A DNA stretch of 64,000 nt, taken from the NCBI GenBank assembly GCA_003586005.1, contig NSKI01000001.1:62001-126000 (forward strand). Reading direction: 5' to 3'. Source of the DNA: Haloplasmatales bacterium 4B. GTDB lineage: Bacteria > Bacillota_I > Bacilli_A > Haloplasmatales > Haloplasmataceae. Position 1 is the stretch's first letter. Each line of letters opens with the position of its first letter. Below, piece after piece: positions 51,920 through 62,527 of this stretch. Below the pieces are notes generated by a model. The model was given only the letters and a program-made list of their open reading frames with translations, was not told the DNA's origin and ran no database searches. The position numbers and the translations under genes are program-made.

Positions 51920-52648
51920 TTAAAAGAATAAAATTGCCCACATTGAAAAGAAATGCAGTATGGTTCCTGCTAAGAGAAACAAGTGCCAAAGCCCGTGATG
52001 AAATTTAAACCAAGTGAAAATATAAAACAAGATTCCTATTCCGTAACATAATGTACCAACTAATAGGAAAATAAGGCCAAGAACTGGCATTAAGGGAATT
52101 AAAGGTCCAATAAAAATAATAATGAGGCATACCATAAGTAAGTAAATAATAACATGTATAATTTCTAAACAATCAACCCAAATTGCTTTTAAAATTAGAC
52201 CGATTAATGTTAAACCCCATTGTACCCCAAATAGAACCCAACCTAATGGTTTATCAGCAAGGATAATAAAATATATTGAGGTATAGCTACCAGCAATTAA
52301 AATATACATTGATGCGCTATCTAGTCGTTCAAAAACCCGTTTAGTCACCCCTTTAGGGAAGGCATGATATATTGAACTCATAATGTAAAAGATAATAGCG
52401 GATGAGGCAAAAATGGTGACACCTGTAACTTCTTTAGCATTTTCTGCCCAAACTATTAGTAAAACTAACCCGGCGATTGATAATAAAGCCCCGATGCCAT
52501 GTGTAATTGAATTAAATAATTCCTCAGCAAAAGTAAAATGTTTTTGCACTTCTAATAATTTTCGTTTTTCTTTTTCGATTTTATGATGTTTCAACTGTTC
52601 AGCAAAAAAATTTAATAAATCTGTAGTCAATTTTTGTTTTTCTTCCAT
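51920..52648 (-). CDS. Second hemolysin III-family membrane protein
   Basis: This 242-residue member of the HlyIII/PAQR-like family has a 45-residue charged N-terminal extension (KHHKIEKEKRKLLEVQK) before the conserved AEELFNSITHGIGALLS, SSIYHAF and FHHGLWHLFLLAGTILHFF. The His residues may bind zinc. It is the paralogue of 28184-28834, about 24 kb away, and is monocistronic. Confidence 0.88.
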   Translation of the reverse strand: MEEKQKLTTDLLNFFAEQLKHHKIEKEKRKLLEVQKHFTFAEELFNSITHGIGALLSIAGLVLLIVWAENAKEVTGVTIFASSAIIFYIMSSIYHAFPKGVTKRVFERLDSASMYILIAGSYTSIYFIILADKPLGWVLFGVQWGLTLIGLILKAIWVDCLEIIHVIIYLLMVCLIIIFIGPLIPLMPVLGLIFLLVGTLCYGIGILFYIFTWFKFHHGLWHLFLLAGTILHFFSMWAILFF

Positions 52649-52777
52649 ATTTTCACCTCATGTTAGATTAATCACATTATAACACTTTTTGAATTAGTTT
52701 GTAAAATAATTATTTCTTTATTAATAGACATATAACGTATGAATAGGTAAAATAATAATTAAAGGAAGTGATTAAAA

Positions 52778-53548
52778 ATGTTTTATGATACACACGCTCA
52801 TTTAAATGCTGAGGTATTTACCGATAATCTAGAAGATATAATAAAAGAAGCGAATGAAGCTTTGGTAAGTTATATTAATGTTGTGGGTTTTGATCCCAAA
52901 ACTAATGAACTAGCAAATAAAATAGCGAAAACTCATGAATTTATTTATGCTTCAAGTGGGTTGCACCCTGTTGATATTGAAAATATTTCATTAAGTCATT
53001 TAAAAGAAGTCGAAGATTATTTGAAGCAGGATGTTACTGTAGCAGTGGGCGAATGTGGGTTAGATTATTATTGGAATAAAGAAACGAAGGCAAAACAAAT
53101 CAAGTATTTTAAGAAACAAATCGAGTTATCTAAAAAATATCAAAAACCATTAATTATTCATGTGAGAGATGCAATCCAAGATGCTTATGATATTTTATAT
53201 GAAGCAAGTAAGGATGGATTACTTCAAGGAGTGATGCATTGTTTTAGTGGTAGTAAAGAGATGGCGTTGGAATTTTTAGATTTAGGCTTGTATATTTCAT
53301 TAGGGGGACCTGTTACATTTAAAAATGCTGTAGAACCGATTGAAGTTGCAAAAATTGTCCCGATAGATAAATTACTCATTGAAACTGATTGCCCTTATTT
53401 AGCACCACATCCATATCGTGGGAAACTTAATAAGCCTGTATATGTTAAAATAGTTGCTGAAGCTATTGCGTCTATTAGAGAAATGAATATCGAGGATGTA
53501 GCTACGTATACAACAAATAACGCTAAAAAACTTTTTAAATTGAATTAA
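52778..53548 (+). CDS. TatD-family metal-dependent DNase
   Basis: This 256-residue TIM-barrel hydrolase shows the TatD metal ligands: THAHLN at the start, GECGLDYYW near 91, IIHVRDA near 128, HCFSGS near 153 and ETDCPYLAP near 205. Members act as 3'-5' exonucleases or D-aminoacyl-tRNA-type hydrolases. Start has AAAGGAAGTG. Followed by the HtrA gene in the same direction after 69 bases. Confidence 0.92.
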   Translation: MFYDTHAHLNAEVFTDNLEDIIKEANEALVSYINVVGFDPKTNELANKIAKTHEFIYASSGLHPVDIENISLSHLKEVEDYLKQDVTVAVGECGLDYYWNKETKAKQIKYFKKQIELSKKYQKPLIIHVRDAIQDAYDILYEASKDGLLQGVMHCFSGSKEMALEFLDLGLYISLGGPVTFKNAVEPIEVAKIVPIDKLLIETDCPYLAPHPYRGKLNKPVYVKIVAEAIASIREMNIEDVATYTTNNAKKLFKLN

Positions 53549-53617
53549 AAATTAAATTATAAAAAACTCCAATTCAAACATACTATTATTGTATAACAAA
53601 TAAAGGAAGTGTACTTT

Positions 53618-54709
53618 ATGAGTGAAAAAAAACAGGTATTCTTAGTTGGAACAATAATAGGCGGTTTTGTTGCAGTTTTTTTATTTATTTTTGTTTACAT
53701 TATTTATAATTATGATGGGAATTCAATTATACCGGTTCAAAAAATCTCATATCAAGTTAATGTGGAAAGCATAATTAACCAAGCAATCAAAAAAGCAAGT
53801 CCAAATGTTGTTGGTGTTGTTAGGTTTAAAGATAATCGTGAAACAGGAACTGGGTCAGGTGTAATTTATAAACTAACAGAAGATAAAGCATATATAGTTA
53901 CAAATCAACATGTTGTAAGAGATGGGGATAAAATTGAAGTTGCTTTTCAAAATAAAGATCGAATAGAGGCTGAAGTTGTTGGGAGTGATTTAATAACCGA
54001 TTTAGCTTTGATTAGGATACCGAAAGGTAATATAATTGAAAACATGAATTTTTCTGATTCTAATAATTTACAAGTAGGTGAATTTGTATTTGCGATTGGG
54101 AATCCATTAGGTTTAAATTTTTATGGAAGTGCCACAATGGGAATAGTTTCTTCGACTGAAAGACTAATTCCAATTGATAATGATAAAGACGGTGAGAGCG
54201 ATTGGTTCGCTAATGTAATTCAAACTGATGCCGCTATTAATCCAGGCAACAGTGGCGGCGCATTAGTAAATGTCGATGGCAAGCTTATCGGTATAAATTC
54301 TATGAAAATTGCAGGATCACAAGTTGAAGGGCTAGGTTTTTCGATACCTTCAAATATCGTCTATCAAGTACTTTCTGATTTAGAAACATATGGAGAAGTG
54401 AAAAGACCCTTTATTGGTATTCAACCTGTTAGTGTTGAAAAGTTAAAGAGTGAAGATAAATTAAGTTTAGGAATTGATTATTTAACTAAAGGTATTTATG
54501 TTAATGATGTAACGCCTGATTCTTCAGCTTATAAAAGTGGTATTAAAATTAATGATGTCATAACAAAGGTTAATAACGAAGAAGTAAAAAATGTCACTGA
54601 TTTTCGTTATAAGCTTTATCAACACAAGATCGGTGATGAAATCACATTATCGATTATTCGCGAAAATAAAGGAATTGAAGTTAAAATTCTATTAAAACCA
54701 AAGAATTAA
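53618..54709 (+). CDS. HtrA/DegP-like membrane-anchored serine protease
   Basis: This 363-residue envelope protease has an N-terminal membrane anchor (about 7-30), a trypsin-like domain with the triad His98 (TNQHVV), Asp128 (TDLALI) and Ser212 (NPGNSGGALV), and one C-terminal PDZ domain (about 265-360; KGIYVNDVTPDSSAYKSGI). It degrades damaged exported proteins. The ATG at 53618 follows AGGAAGTG; the GTG at 53609 would overlap that site. Confidence 0.93.
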   Translation: MSEKKQVFLVGTIIGGFVAVFLFIFVYIIYNYDGNSIIPVQKISYQVNVESIINQAIKKASPNVVGVVRFKDNRETGTGSGVIYKLTEDKAYIVTNQHVVRDGDKIEVAFQNKDRIEAEVVGSDLITDLALIRIPKGNIIENMNFSDSNNLQVGEFVFAIGNPLGLNFYGSATMGIVSSTERLIPIDNDKDGESDWFANVIQTDAAINPGNSGGALVNVDGKLIGINSMKIAGSQVEGLGFSIPSNIVYQVLSDLETYGEVKRPFIGIQPVSVEKLKSEDKLSLGIDYLTKGIYVNDVTPDSSAYKSGIKINDVITKVNNEEVKNVTDFRYKLYQHKIGDEITLSIIRENKGIEVKILLKPKN

Positions 54710-54730
54710 AGAGGCTAAAATAGCCTCTTT
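54708..54730. terminator. Bidirectional terminator between htrA-like and PBP genes
   Basis: AAAGAGGCTA and TAGCCTCTTT form a perfect ten-bp stem with a three-base loop. Confidence 0.85.
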
Positions 54731-54737
54731 AATTGCT

Positions 54738-56696
54738 TTAGTGATATGTTGGTTCAGTGCCTTGAAGATAATACATTTTTTTAGTATAACCTTTCGAGTT
54801 TTTATTAGCAATATCGCCTGTAACTGGATTTACAACTACACTTGTAATATAATCAGAAGGTTGATACCAATCTGTATCTTTATTTATAAAATATTCTTCC
54901 ATAATTTGCGCCCATAATAGTTTTGAATATCTTTTTTCTTCATAAAGAGATAAAGGTACCTGCTCATCGTAACCAGTCCAAACTCCAACAACTAATTCCG
55001 GGTTAAAGCCAATCATTGTACTATCATAATCTGTAGATCCACTTTTAGCAGCGTATTGATGTTTTAAACGATGTGCAATAGATAAACCTGTGACAGATGT
55101 GTGATAGCTCATCCTTGTGTCAAAAGTTCCATTTAACATCTGATTCATTATAAAACATATATTGGGATTTAAAATTTGTTTTTTTTCAGGTTTATGTTCA
55201 AAAATGATATTATCATTTAAATCAGTTATTTTAGTTATATAAACTGGAGCTACTTTTTTTCCTAAATTTGCAAAGTGAGCATAGGCGTTTGTAAGCTCGC
55301 TTAATTTGATTTCTGTAGAACCTAAAGCTAGTGAAGGAACAGGTAACATATTAGCAGTAATACCAAGCCTTCTTGCTGTTTTTATTAAGGTGTTTTCTCC
55401 TAAAAACAAATGTGTTTTTACGGCGTAAATGTTATCTGAAACTGCCATAGCATAGGCCATGGTAATGTCGCGATTTGCATATTGATTTGCAAAATTGCTC
55501 GGAGAATACTTTTCTGAGCCATTATTTATATAAAATGTTGTTGGTGCACTTTTAAATGTTGTTGTTGGGGTAAAACCATATTCTAAAGCGGAAAAGTATA
55601 ATAATGGTTTAATAGCTGACCCGGGATGCCTGTTACCAGCAATTGCTCGATTGAATTGTGATGAACGATAATCTCTTCCACCAACAACAGCCATTACATA
55701 ACCTGTAGTTGGGTCCATCGCAAAAACTGCAGTTTCTATTGAAGAATATGGTGAAAAAATATCAGTAATAGAATTTTCCACAATTGTATTTAATCTTTGA
55801 TTAAGAGTTGTGTAGACTTTAATTCCTTTGTAAAATTCATCTATAACTAAATTATGTTTTTCAAGTTCACGTATTAAAATATCTTGATAGTAAGGGGCAA
55901 TGTTATTTTCGCTTTGAGGAAGTTTCCCATAAATAGTTATTCTTTCATTAATTGCCTGATTATATTCATCTTCTGTAATCTTATTTTGCTTTAATAATTG
56001 ATCTATAATTAATTCTTTTCTTTCATTGTTTCTTGACTCATCAGCAATTGGTGAATAGTATGTAGGAGCTTTAGGAATGGCCGCTAAAACTGCAGCTTGA
56101 GCAATCGAAATATTACTAATTGATGTATTAAAATAAAACATTGCAGCATCACTTACACCATAAACTCCATGACCAAAATAAATTGTATTTAAATAGCCCT
56201 CAAGGATTTCGTCTTTCGAATAATGACTTTCAAGTAAAATGGTATAATATGCTTCTTTTAGTTTTCTTTCAATTGATTTAACATGGCTCAAGTACAAATT
56301 TCTTGCATATTGTTGGGTAATGGTAGATGCTCCGTATTTTTTTTTCATATTAGCAGCGTTATCTATTAGAGATTTTACTATTCTTTTGTAATCAAAACCA
56401 TTATGTTTATAAAAATGTTGATCTTCAATATTTAAAATAGCCTCTAGCATATAGGGAGATATTTTGTTTAAAGAAACATAAGTTTGGGATTGATTATTAT
56501 TAAGTTCAAAAAATAAATTGTTGTCATTACTATAAAACTCAATTGTAGCTAAATCACTTATTACTGGTGGCGCTTGTTTTTTTATATAAAATAAAGATGA
56601 TGTAATAGATAAAATAAAGAATGCTATTATACTTAATGAAACAATTACTTTTTTATTTTCTATGTTTACTAAATTTCTTCTTTTAAAAATTGCCAA
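54738..56696 (-). CDS. Class A penicillin-binding protein (PBP1A-like)
   Basis: This 652-residue bifunctional peptidoglycan synthase has a membrane segment at about 18-37. Its GT51 glycosyltransferase (about 75-250) shows EDQHFYKHNGFD and GASTITQQYARNLYLS. Its transpeptidase (about 320-620) shows active-site SAIK (in RHPGSAIKPLLYF), SDN (AVSDNIYAVKTH) and KSGS. It proves that the cell has a peptidoglycan wall. Starts with an AGGTGTG-like site. It is convergent with htrA. Confidence 0.95.
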   Translation of the reverse strand: MAIFKRRNLVNIENKKVIVSLSIIAFFILSITSSLFYIKKQAPPVISDLATIEFYSNDNNLFFELNNNQSQTYVSLNKISPYMLEAILNIEDQHFYKHNGFDYKRIVKSLIDNAANMKKKYGASTITQQYARNLYLSHVKSIERKLKEAYYTILLESHYSKDEILEGYLNTIYFGHGVYGVSDAAMFYFNTSISNISIAQAAVLAAIPKAPTYYSPIADESRNNERKELIIDQLLKQNKITEDEYNQAINERITIYGKLPQSENNIAPYYQDILIRELEKHNLVIDEFYKGIKVYTTLNQRLNTIVENSITDIFSPYSSIETAVFAMDPTTGYVMAVVGGRDYRSSQFNRAIAGNRHPGSAIKPLLYFSALEYGFTPTTTFKSAPTTFYINNGSEKYSPSNFANQYANRDITMAYAMAVSDNIYAVKTHLFLGENTLIKTARRLGITANMLPVPSLALGSTEIKLSELTNAYAHFANLGKKVAPVYITKITDLNDNIIFEHKPEKKQILNPNICFIMNQMLNGTFDTRMSYHTSVTGLSIAHRLKHQYAAKSGSTDYDSTMIGFNPELVVGVWTGYDEQVPLSLYEEKRYSKLLWAQIMEEYFINKDTDWYQPSDYITSVVVNPVTGDIANKNSKGYTKKMYYLQGTEPTYH

Positions 56697-56812
56697 ATTT
56701 TCACACCTTCCACGTTTTTTTTCATTTTTAGTGTTTTATCTTTTTGAGAAAATATGATATATTTATATAGTAAAAAATTGTATATAAGATTTTAAAATTT
56801 GGAGGAAATAAA

Positions 56813-57913
56813 ATGCCATTAACAGCTGGAATTGTCGGTTTACCTAATGTTGGTAAATCAACACTCTTTAACGCGATAACAAAATCAAAAGTAGAAGCTG
56901 CTAATTATCCTTTTGCGACTATTAGCCCAAATGTGGGGGTAGTAGAAGTACCGGATATTAGATTATCTGAATTAGCGAAGCTTGTTAATCCACAAAAAAT
57001 TGTTCCAACAACATTTGAGTTCACTGATATTGCTGGTCTTGTTCGTGGAGCAAGCAAAGGTGAAGGTCTCGGTAATAAATTTTTAGCTAATATTAGAGAA
57101 GTTGATGCGATATGTCAAGTAGTAAGATGTTTTGAAGATGCTAACATTACTCACGTAGATCAAGATATTAATCCGATTAGAGATATTGAAACGATAAATT
57201 TAGAATTAATTCTTGCTGACTTAGATCAAATTGATAAAAGGTTAGGAAGAATTGAACGTCAAGCTAAAATGAAAGATAAGGAGTTTTTAGAAGAATATAA
57301 TGCTTTAATTAAAATTAAAGACGGTTTTGAACAAGGAATTCCCGCTCGTTTAGCTAAATTATCGAAAGATGAAAAACAATCAGTTAAACATTTACAGTTA
57401 TTAACACTTAAATCTATGCTTTATGTTGCTAATGTCGGAGAGGGTGATGTTCTTAATTATGACGAAAATACTCATTATCAAAATGTTTTGACTCTAGCAG
57501 AAAATGAAGGCGCTGAGCTTATCGCATTATGCGCTAAAGTTGAATCGGAATTATCTGAATTAGATGATGAATCAAGAACGATGTTTTTAGAAGATTTAGG
57601 AATTTCTGAAAGTGGATTGGATAAATTAATTAAAGCCTCTTATCATTTATTAGGTTTAGCAACATTCTTTACCGCAGGACCAAAAGAAGTTAGGGCTTGG
57701 ACTTATAAAAAAGGCATGAGGGCTCCTGATTGTGCGGGAGTAATTCATACTGATTTTCAAAAAGGATTTATTCGGGCAGAAACAATGAGCTACGCTGACT
57801 TTATTAGTTTAGGTAGTGAACAGGCAGTCAAAGAAGCTGGTAAAATGCGGCTTGAAGGAAAAGAATATTTAGTTAAAGATGGAGATGTAATGCATTTTCG
57901 CTTTAATGTTTAA
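56813..57913 (+). CDS. ychF: YchF/OLA1-family redox-regulated ATPase
   Basis: This 366-residue translation-associated P-loop NTPase has G1 GLPNVGKST (about 8-16), the G3 region DIAGLVRGASKGEGLGNKFL, a coiled insertion (about 130-200) and a C-terminal TGS domain (AWTYKKGMRAPDCAGVIHTDFQKGFIRAE). The length is normal. It binds ribosomes and hydrolyses ATP in preference to GTP. GGAGG precedes the ATG; it is a useful marker for placing the lineage by phylogeny. Confidence 0.96.
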   Translation: MPLTAGIVGLPNVGKSTLFNAITKSKVEAANYPFATISPNVGVVEVPDIRLSELAKLVNPQKIVPTTFEFTDIAGLVRGASKGEGLGNKFLANIREVDAICQVVRCFEDANITHVDQDINPIRDIETINLELILADLDQIDKRLGRIERQAKMKDKEFLEEYNALIKIKDGFEQGIPARLAKLSKDEKQSVKHLQLLTLKSMLYVANVGEGDVLNYDENTHYQNVLTLAENEGAELIALCAKVESELSELDDESRTMFLEDLGISESGLDKLIKASYHLLGLATFFTAGPKEVRAWTYKKGMRAPDCAGVIHTDFQKGFIRAETMSYADFISLGSEQAVKEAGKMRLEGKEYLVKDGDVMHFRFNV

Positions 57914-57920
57914 ATAAATA

Positions 57921-57963
57921 AAAAAGGATTAATCTCAAAATCACTATGAGATTAGTCCTTTAT
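57921..57963. terminator. Terminator between ychF and the aldo/keto reductase
   Basis: AAAGGATTAATCTCA pairs with TGAGATTAGTCCTTT (one mismatch) between convergent genes, followed by T residues. Confidence 0.85.
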
Positions 57964-57970
57964 TTATCAA

Positions 57971-59086
57971 TTATTCGACAAAATAACTTACTACTTCTTT
58001 TAATAAAGTAGGTATTTCAAGGTGTTGTGGACATAATTCTATACATTGGCCACATTCAATACAATTTAAGGCTTTTTGTTCTTCTTTTAAGCCATATTTA
58101 TAGTCTTCTAGGCTACGCTCTTTATTACTATACATATATGCATCATTATATATTTGAAAGTTTTTTGATATTTCAACACCCACTGGGCAAGGTAAACAAT
58201 ATTTGCAGCTTGTGCAAGCTATCTTAACACGATTTCTAATCATATCTCGGACCTTATCAACTATTTTAATTTCTTCATCATTTAGTGGAGTAATGTCGTT
58301 AAAAATCTCACAATTTTCCTTTACTTGATCTAATGTAGACATCCCACTAAAAATCATTTTAACATTTGGTAATGTATGAACCCATCTAAATGCCCATTTA
58401 GCAGCTGAGTCACCCTTATTAACTTTCTGGTACATTTCTGTCATGTCATGAGCTAAGGTGGCTAGCCGTCCACCTTTTAATGGCTCCATGACCCAAACAG
58501 GAATATTTCTATCTTCAAGAAGTTTGTAACCTTCAATTCCTTGTTGGCTTGTATAATCTATATAATTTATTTGTAGTAGGACAAAATCCCAAACATAAGC
58601 TTTAGCGATTTTTTGGAACGTATCCTTATCATCGTGATAAGAAAAACCAATGTAACGAATTTTGCCTTTTCTTTTCGCTTCATCAATAAATTTAAATATA
58701 TCAAATTCAACAATTTTTTCCCATCGTTCTTTTCCTAAAGCATGTAATAAATAAAAATCGAAATATTCAACTTGTAACTTAGCCAATTGTTCATCAAGTA
58801 ATCTTTCAAAATCTTCATATTTTTCAACTTCCCATACTGGAAGTTTAGTTGAAAGAGTAAATGATTTTCGGTCATGTTTTTTTAAATACTCCCCTAAAAA
58901 CAATTCACTTTCACCACCGTGATATGGATATGCAGTATCAAAATGGTTAACACCATGTGAATATGCATAATCAAGCATCTCTGTTGCTAGATTACGATCA
59001 ATTTTATCATTTTTAGTAGGAAAACGCATGCATCCGAATCCAAGAAAGGAATTATAAACATCACTTTTCATTTGTACTTTTTTCAT
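57971..59086 (-). CDS. Aldo/keto reductase with C-terminal 4Fe-4S domain
   Basis: This 371-residue protein is an aldo/keto reductase barrel (LGFGCMRFPT at the start, HFDTAYPYHGGESE, FDFYLLHALGKE). It is followed by a ferredoxin-like tail with CTSCKYCLPCP near 290 and CIECGQCIELCP near 345, which may hold two 4Fe-4S clusters. Such fused proteins occur in anaerobes and may couple reduction to ferredoxin-like electron transfer. The ATG at 59086 follows GGAGGT; the TTG at 59098 is less likely. Confidence 0.92.
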   Translation of the reverse strand: MKKVQMKSDVYNSFLGFGCMRFPTKNDKIDRNLATEMLDYAYSHGVNHFDTAYPYHGGESELFLGEYLKKHDRKSFTLSTKLPVWEVEKYEDFERLLDEQLAKLQVEYFDFYLLHALGKERWEKIVEFDIFKFIDEAKRKGKIRYIGFSYHDDKDTFQKIAKAYVWDFVLLQINYIDYTSQQGIEGYKLLEDRNIPVWVMEPLKGGRLATLAHDMTEMYQKVNKGDSAAKWAFRWVHTLPNVKMIFSGMSTLDQVKENCEIFNDITPLNDEEIKIVDKVRDMIRNRVKIACTSCKYCLPCPVGVEISKNFQIYNDAYMYSNKERSLEDYKYGLKEEQKALNCIECGQCIELCPQHLEIPTLLKEVVSYFVE

Positions 59087-59146
59087 ATTGACCTCCAAAT
59101 TTACTTATAAATATTTTAACATATTTAGAAAAATTCTACCAGACTA

Positions 59147-59542
59147 CTATCTATTCTTTAAAGCTAATCTTACTAGGATAAAGTTTAGAGGAATAGCTAT
59201 TATATAAACTGGGATAGGGGCATATATTTTGGGGATATATGCGTAGATAAATAAATTGAGCAGTCCCAATTGGGTTAAATAACTTGTCAGATGAGCTAAA
59301 GCAAATCTAACACCTTTTAAGGGATTAGGTTTTGTTTTAAATGTAAATAGATTAGAGGCGATAAAGTTAAAGCAAAAACTTACTCCATATCCAATTGTAT
59401 AGGCGATATTTTCGTTAATATATTTTTGTAGAAAATAATAGATAACATAACTTATTGCTGTAGCTATAACACCAACAATAACAAATTTAATAAATTCTTC
59501 AAGTTTATATTGTTTAATCAGATTTACAATGAATTTGTTCAT
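59147..59542 (-). CDS. GtrA/GtcA-family membrane protein (lipid-linked sugar flippase)
   Basis: This 131-residue protein with four hydrophobic segments belongs to the GtrA/GtcA family, which moves undecaprenyl-phosphate-linked sugars across the membrane. FIKFVIVGVIATAISYVIYYFL near 17-38 and the 'GVSFCFNFIASNLFTF' segment near 52-67 are typical. It overlaps the YfhO gene by four bases. With that gene and the divergent GT2 it forms a three-part glycosylation system. Confidence 0.88.
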   Translation of the reverse strand: MNKFIVNLIKQYKLEEFIKFVIVGVIATAISYVIYYFLQKYINENIAYTIGYGVSFCFNFIASNLFTFKTKPNPLKGVRFALAHLTSYLTQLGLLNLFIYAYIPKIYAPIPVYIIAIPLNFILVRLALKNR

Positions 59543-62391
59543 TTTTTACCTCGATTGTTATATTTATTAAATTTATAAATGGAAATAAACACTACTAACG
59601 AAATTCCGGAAATGATCAACCCTTCATTAAACCACGGGGTTTTATACCTAAGGTTTATGCTTTGTTCACCAGTTTTGTCAAGAATAAAACTCAATTGTCC
59701 ATTATACGATGGAAAAGTTTCTACTAATTTATCATCAACAAAAACACTCCAACCTTTTGCGTAGCCAACTTTATAGGTCATTATTAAAGGTTTATCATTA
59801 TTTATTTTTGAATCGATTTTATTTCCATCAATTTTTACATCATAAGTAGAATATTTAATCATTTTATCTGTTTTGTCTTGGATATCACTTAGTTTTAATC
59901 CGTATAAATTTGGGAACTCAGGTTTGCTTCCATCACTAGGATTTAAAACAAGAATACTTTTTATTCCATTATCAGTCATATAACAAAATTTATTAAAACA
60001 ACGCGATACATTGTTATTTTCATCAACTGAAAGTAAAATATCTAACCCACTATTAGGTGCTAATAAAACATCAGTATCATCTTTTGAAAGATTAACATCT
60101 ATTTTTTTAAAATGACCAAAACTTTTAACTAATTCGTAAATTTCAAGATTTTCTTCACTGACACTATTTTCTTCATCTTGAGGTTTTATATCAGTTATAT
60201 CTCTTGTAAGGTAACTAAAACGTTTTGTAAAGTTACTTTTACTTACGATACTTTCTCTAAAATTATTTTCAAGTAATGTGTCAATTATATCAGTATTGCT
60301 TATGTATAATGAATCCATCCACTGGTAATCAAAGTTACTATATATACTTTTCAAAGAATAAAATGAAGTATAACCATTCCCAATCGAAAATTGAGGGTCT
60401 GATTGATAAATTGTTAAGTTTGAGTTAAACTCATCAATATTTACAATAAATTCTTCAGTAAAATTTGGATTATACATTGAGTTTTTAACTGTTTTTGAAT
60501 TTGACATAATAAATAAAGTTGGGTCCATATAATAGTAATATAAGAAGGGAACGTCTAGACCCCTGTAATAACGTTTATGGCTGTTTTTATTATTGTGAAA
60601 TGTAAAATATGGATTAATTAAAGAGTGAAAAACATCAAAATTATTATACATATCAAAGTCAGCCAAATAAGCCATGTCAGCCATGTTCTCAATACTACTT
60701 TCATCATCATAAAATAAAAATTCAAATGAAGTATAATATGTAGGTAATTCTACATCTTTCATTAGTTTGTTGATTTCTTTTCCATAGACATCTGCGTGTC
60801 TAACCCCGGACGTAAAATAAGGCGAAACACAAATAGCAAAGATAAGCCCAATTTGGGCGAAACGTTCTATTATTAATATTAATGAAAGTTTAGCGTATTT
60901 ACCAAATAAAACAACTAGCAAGGTAATAATAATATAGACGATAATCATCGTAAAAGCAACATCATCATCAGTGTTTAAGAAAATGTTGTTTTTAGATATT
61001 CCATAATTACGATTATAATATAAACTGAAGATTAAATAACCAATAGCTAATAATAAATAAAATGTAAATAAGTTTTTATTAAAAAGTTTATATTCTATGA
61101 TGAAAGCAAAATTAATAATTAATAATACCCCATAAAAAACTAACCAACGCAAATAAGGGGAAGGTGTCATCGAAAAAATATAGGCTGTTAGTGGAAATAT
61201 CATAAAAAATGTCGCTAATAAAGTCACAATTTTTAAAGTAGTGAAAGTTTTATACTGTTTTTCTGTTAGCTTTTTTTTCACAATAAAGCTTGGGTAAACA
61301 ATAAAATAAAATAGTGTAAATGAAGCAAGAATACTTGAAAAGATAATAATATGATTTGTGGTTAACCAGTATACACTTTCATCATCAAAAAAGAAACCAC
61401 TATACATATAAAGATTAGGAACTAACATCTTAAAGAGCATTTTAAAGTAAACAACGTTATTAAATTGCAATGAAGATATTAAATTATCTTTGTTGGTTAA
61501 AATGGATAACCAGTCACCATTAGTTGTATTTAACATTCTTGGTTCATTTAGCATAATATTTATTACCGGTAAAACAAAGAATGCTGCTAGACCTAGCCCT
61601 AATAAGAAAAATAGAATGCACTTAAATAAAAATAACATCATATTGGCATATGTAATAGGATGATAAAAGTTCTTAAAGGTAAAGTGTTCATGAAGATAGC
61701 GAATTAATAAGGCGATTGCCATGAATAATGATAACGCCCATGACCAATAGGAGTTAAATAAAAAAATCTGGAATATAGAAAATGAAAAAAAGAGAAAATT
61801 CTTTTTTTGAAAAATCAATTCTATCGCAATTAAAATTAAGGGGATATAAAATGTTAATCCTGAATAGGAAGGAAAGACATTTTGAGCAAAGAATAAATCA
61901 GCAGTACCGTATAAAATTGCAACTAAGAGAATATTTTTATTTTTAAATCTATAAAGCTTTAACAAATAAGTAAACGCTGCAGTACCAGCAATAACTTTTA
62001 AAAGAAAAGATAACCACATTAATTTACTAGATGCCAAAAATGGAAACAAAAAAAATGGAAGCAAGGAAAAATCAAGTGGTATGTAATAGAAATTAGCAAA
62101 ATAGTCATAACCAATACTATTTTTAAAATCCCATGTTGAAAAATTTAAATTCATTAAACGGTTACGAAAATCAAGTACGATTGTGGAAAACTGAAAAACA
62201 TAATCTAATTGGAAAAAGACAACTTTATTTAGAAATAAAGTGATAAAAGTAAATGGTAAATAGAATAAAAAAACATAAAATATGGCTAAAATAATCGTCT
62301 TTTTAAAGGTCGAAGTATCTGTTAAAAAATGAATAATATTTTTAACAAGTTCATTTTCAGAGACCTTGTTTCCTAATTTTTTAAAATTCAT
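59539..62391 (-). CDS. YfhO-family membrane glycosyltransferase
   Basis: This 950-residue protein has about a dozen hydrophobic segments in the first 540 residues, a large extracellular domain and one final helix near 920. The layout and the N-terminal 'LNKVVFFQLDYVFQFSTIVLDFRN' segment (ending in a G/N-rich 'SIGYDYFANFYYIPLD') match the YfhO/GT-C family. YfhO of Bacillus subtilis adds sugar from a lipid carrier to lipoteichoic acid. Its stop overlaps the GtrA gene start by four bases. Confidence 0.85.
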   Translation of the reverse strand: MNFKKLGNKVSENELVKNIIHFLTDTSTFKKTIILAIFYVFLFYLPFTFITLFLNKVVFFQLDYVFQFSTIVLDFRNRLMNLNFSTWDFKNSIGYDYFANFYYIPLDFSLLPFFLFPFLASSKLMWLSFLLKVIAGTAAFTYLLKLYRFKNKNILLVAILYGTADLFFAQNVFPSYSGLTFYIPLILIAIELIFQKKNFLFFSFSIFQIFLFNSYWSWALSLFMAIALLIRYLHEHFTFKNFYHPITYANMMLFLFKCILFFLLGLGLAAFFVLPVINIMLNEPRMLNTTNGDWLSILTNKDNLISSLQFNNVVYFKMLFKMLVPNLYMYSGFFFDDESVYWLTTNHIIIFSSILASFTLFYFIVYPSFIVKKKLTEKQYKTFTTLKIVTLLATFFMIFPLTAYIFSMTPSPYLRWLVFYGVLLIINFAFIIEYKLFNKNLFTFYLLLAIGYLIFSLYYNRNYGISKNNIFLNTDDDVAFTMIIVYIIITLLVVLFGKYAKLSLILIIERFAQIGLIFAICVSPYFTSGVRHADVYGKEINKLMKDVELPTYYTSFEFLFYDDESSIENMADMAYLADFDMYNNFDVFHSLINPYFTFHNNKNSHKRYYRGLDVPFLYYYYMDPTLFIMSNSKTVKNSMYNPNFTEEFIVNIDEFNSNLTIYQSDPQFSIGNGYTSFYSLKSIYSNFDYQWMDSLYISNTDIIDTLLENNFRESIVSKSNFTKRFSYLTRDITDIKPQDEENSVSEENLEIYELVKSFGHFKKIDVNLSKDDTDVLLAPNSGLDILLSVDENNNVSRCFNKFCYMTDNGIKSILVLNPSDGSKPEFPNLYGLKLSDIQDKTDKMIKYSTYDVKIDGNKIDSKINNDKPLIMTYKVGYAKGWSVFVDDKLVETFPSYNGQLSFILDKTGEQSINLRYKTPWFNEGLIISGISLVVFISIYKFNKYNNRGKK

Positions 62392-62527
62392 TTAAAACCT
62401 CCTAGATATATCTTGATTTATTATAACATTAAAGAAATAACTAGTAAATATTTAAACTTGATAATTTTTATAAGCTAAGTTTAACCATAATATGGTATAA
62501 TGTGGTAAATAAAGTGTGGTGAAATAA

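Noticed and set aside
54738-56696. Wall-less Mollicute origin of the window
   Set aside because: A complete class A penicillin-binding protein with all active-site motifs and a lipoteichoic acid synthase argue for a walled cell.
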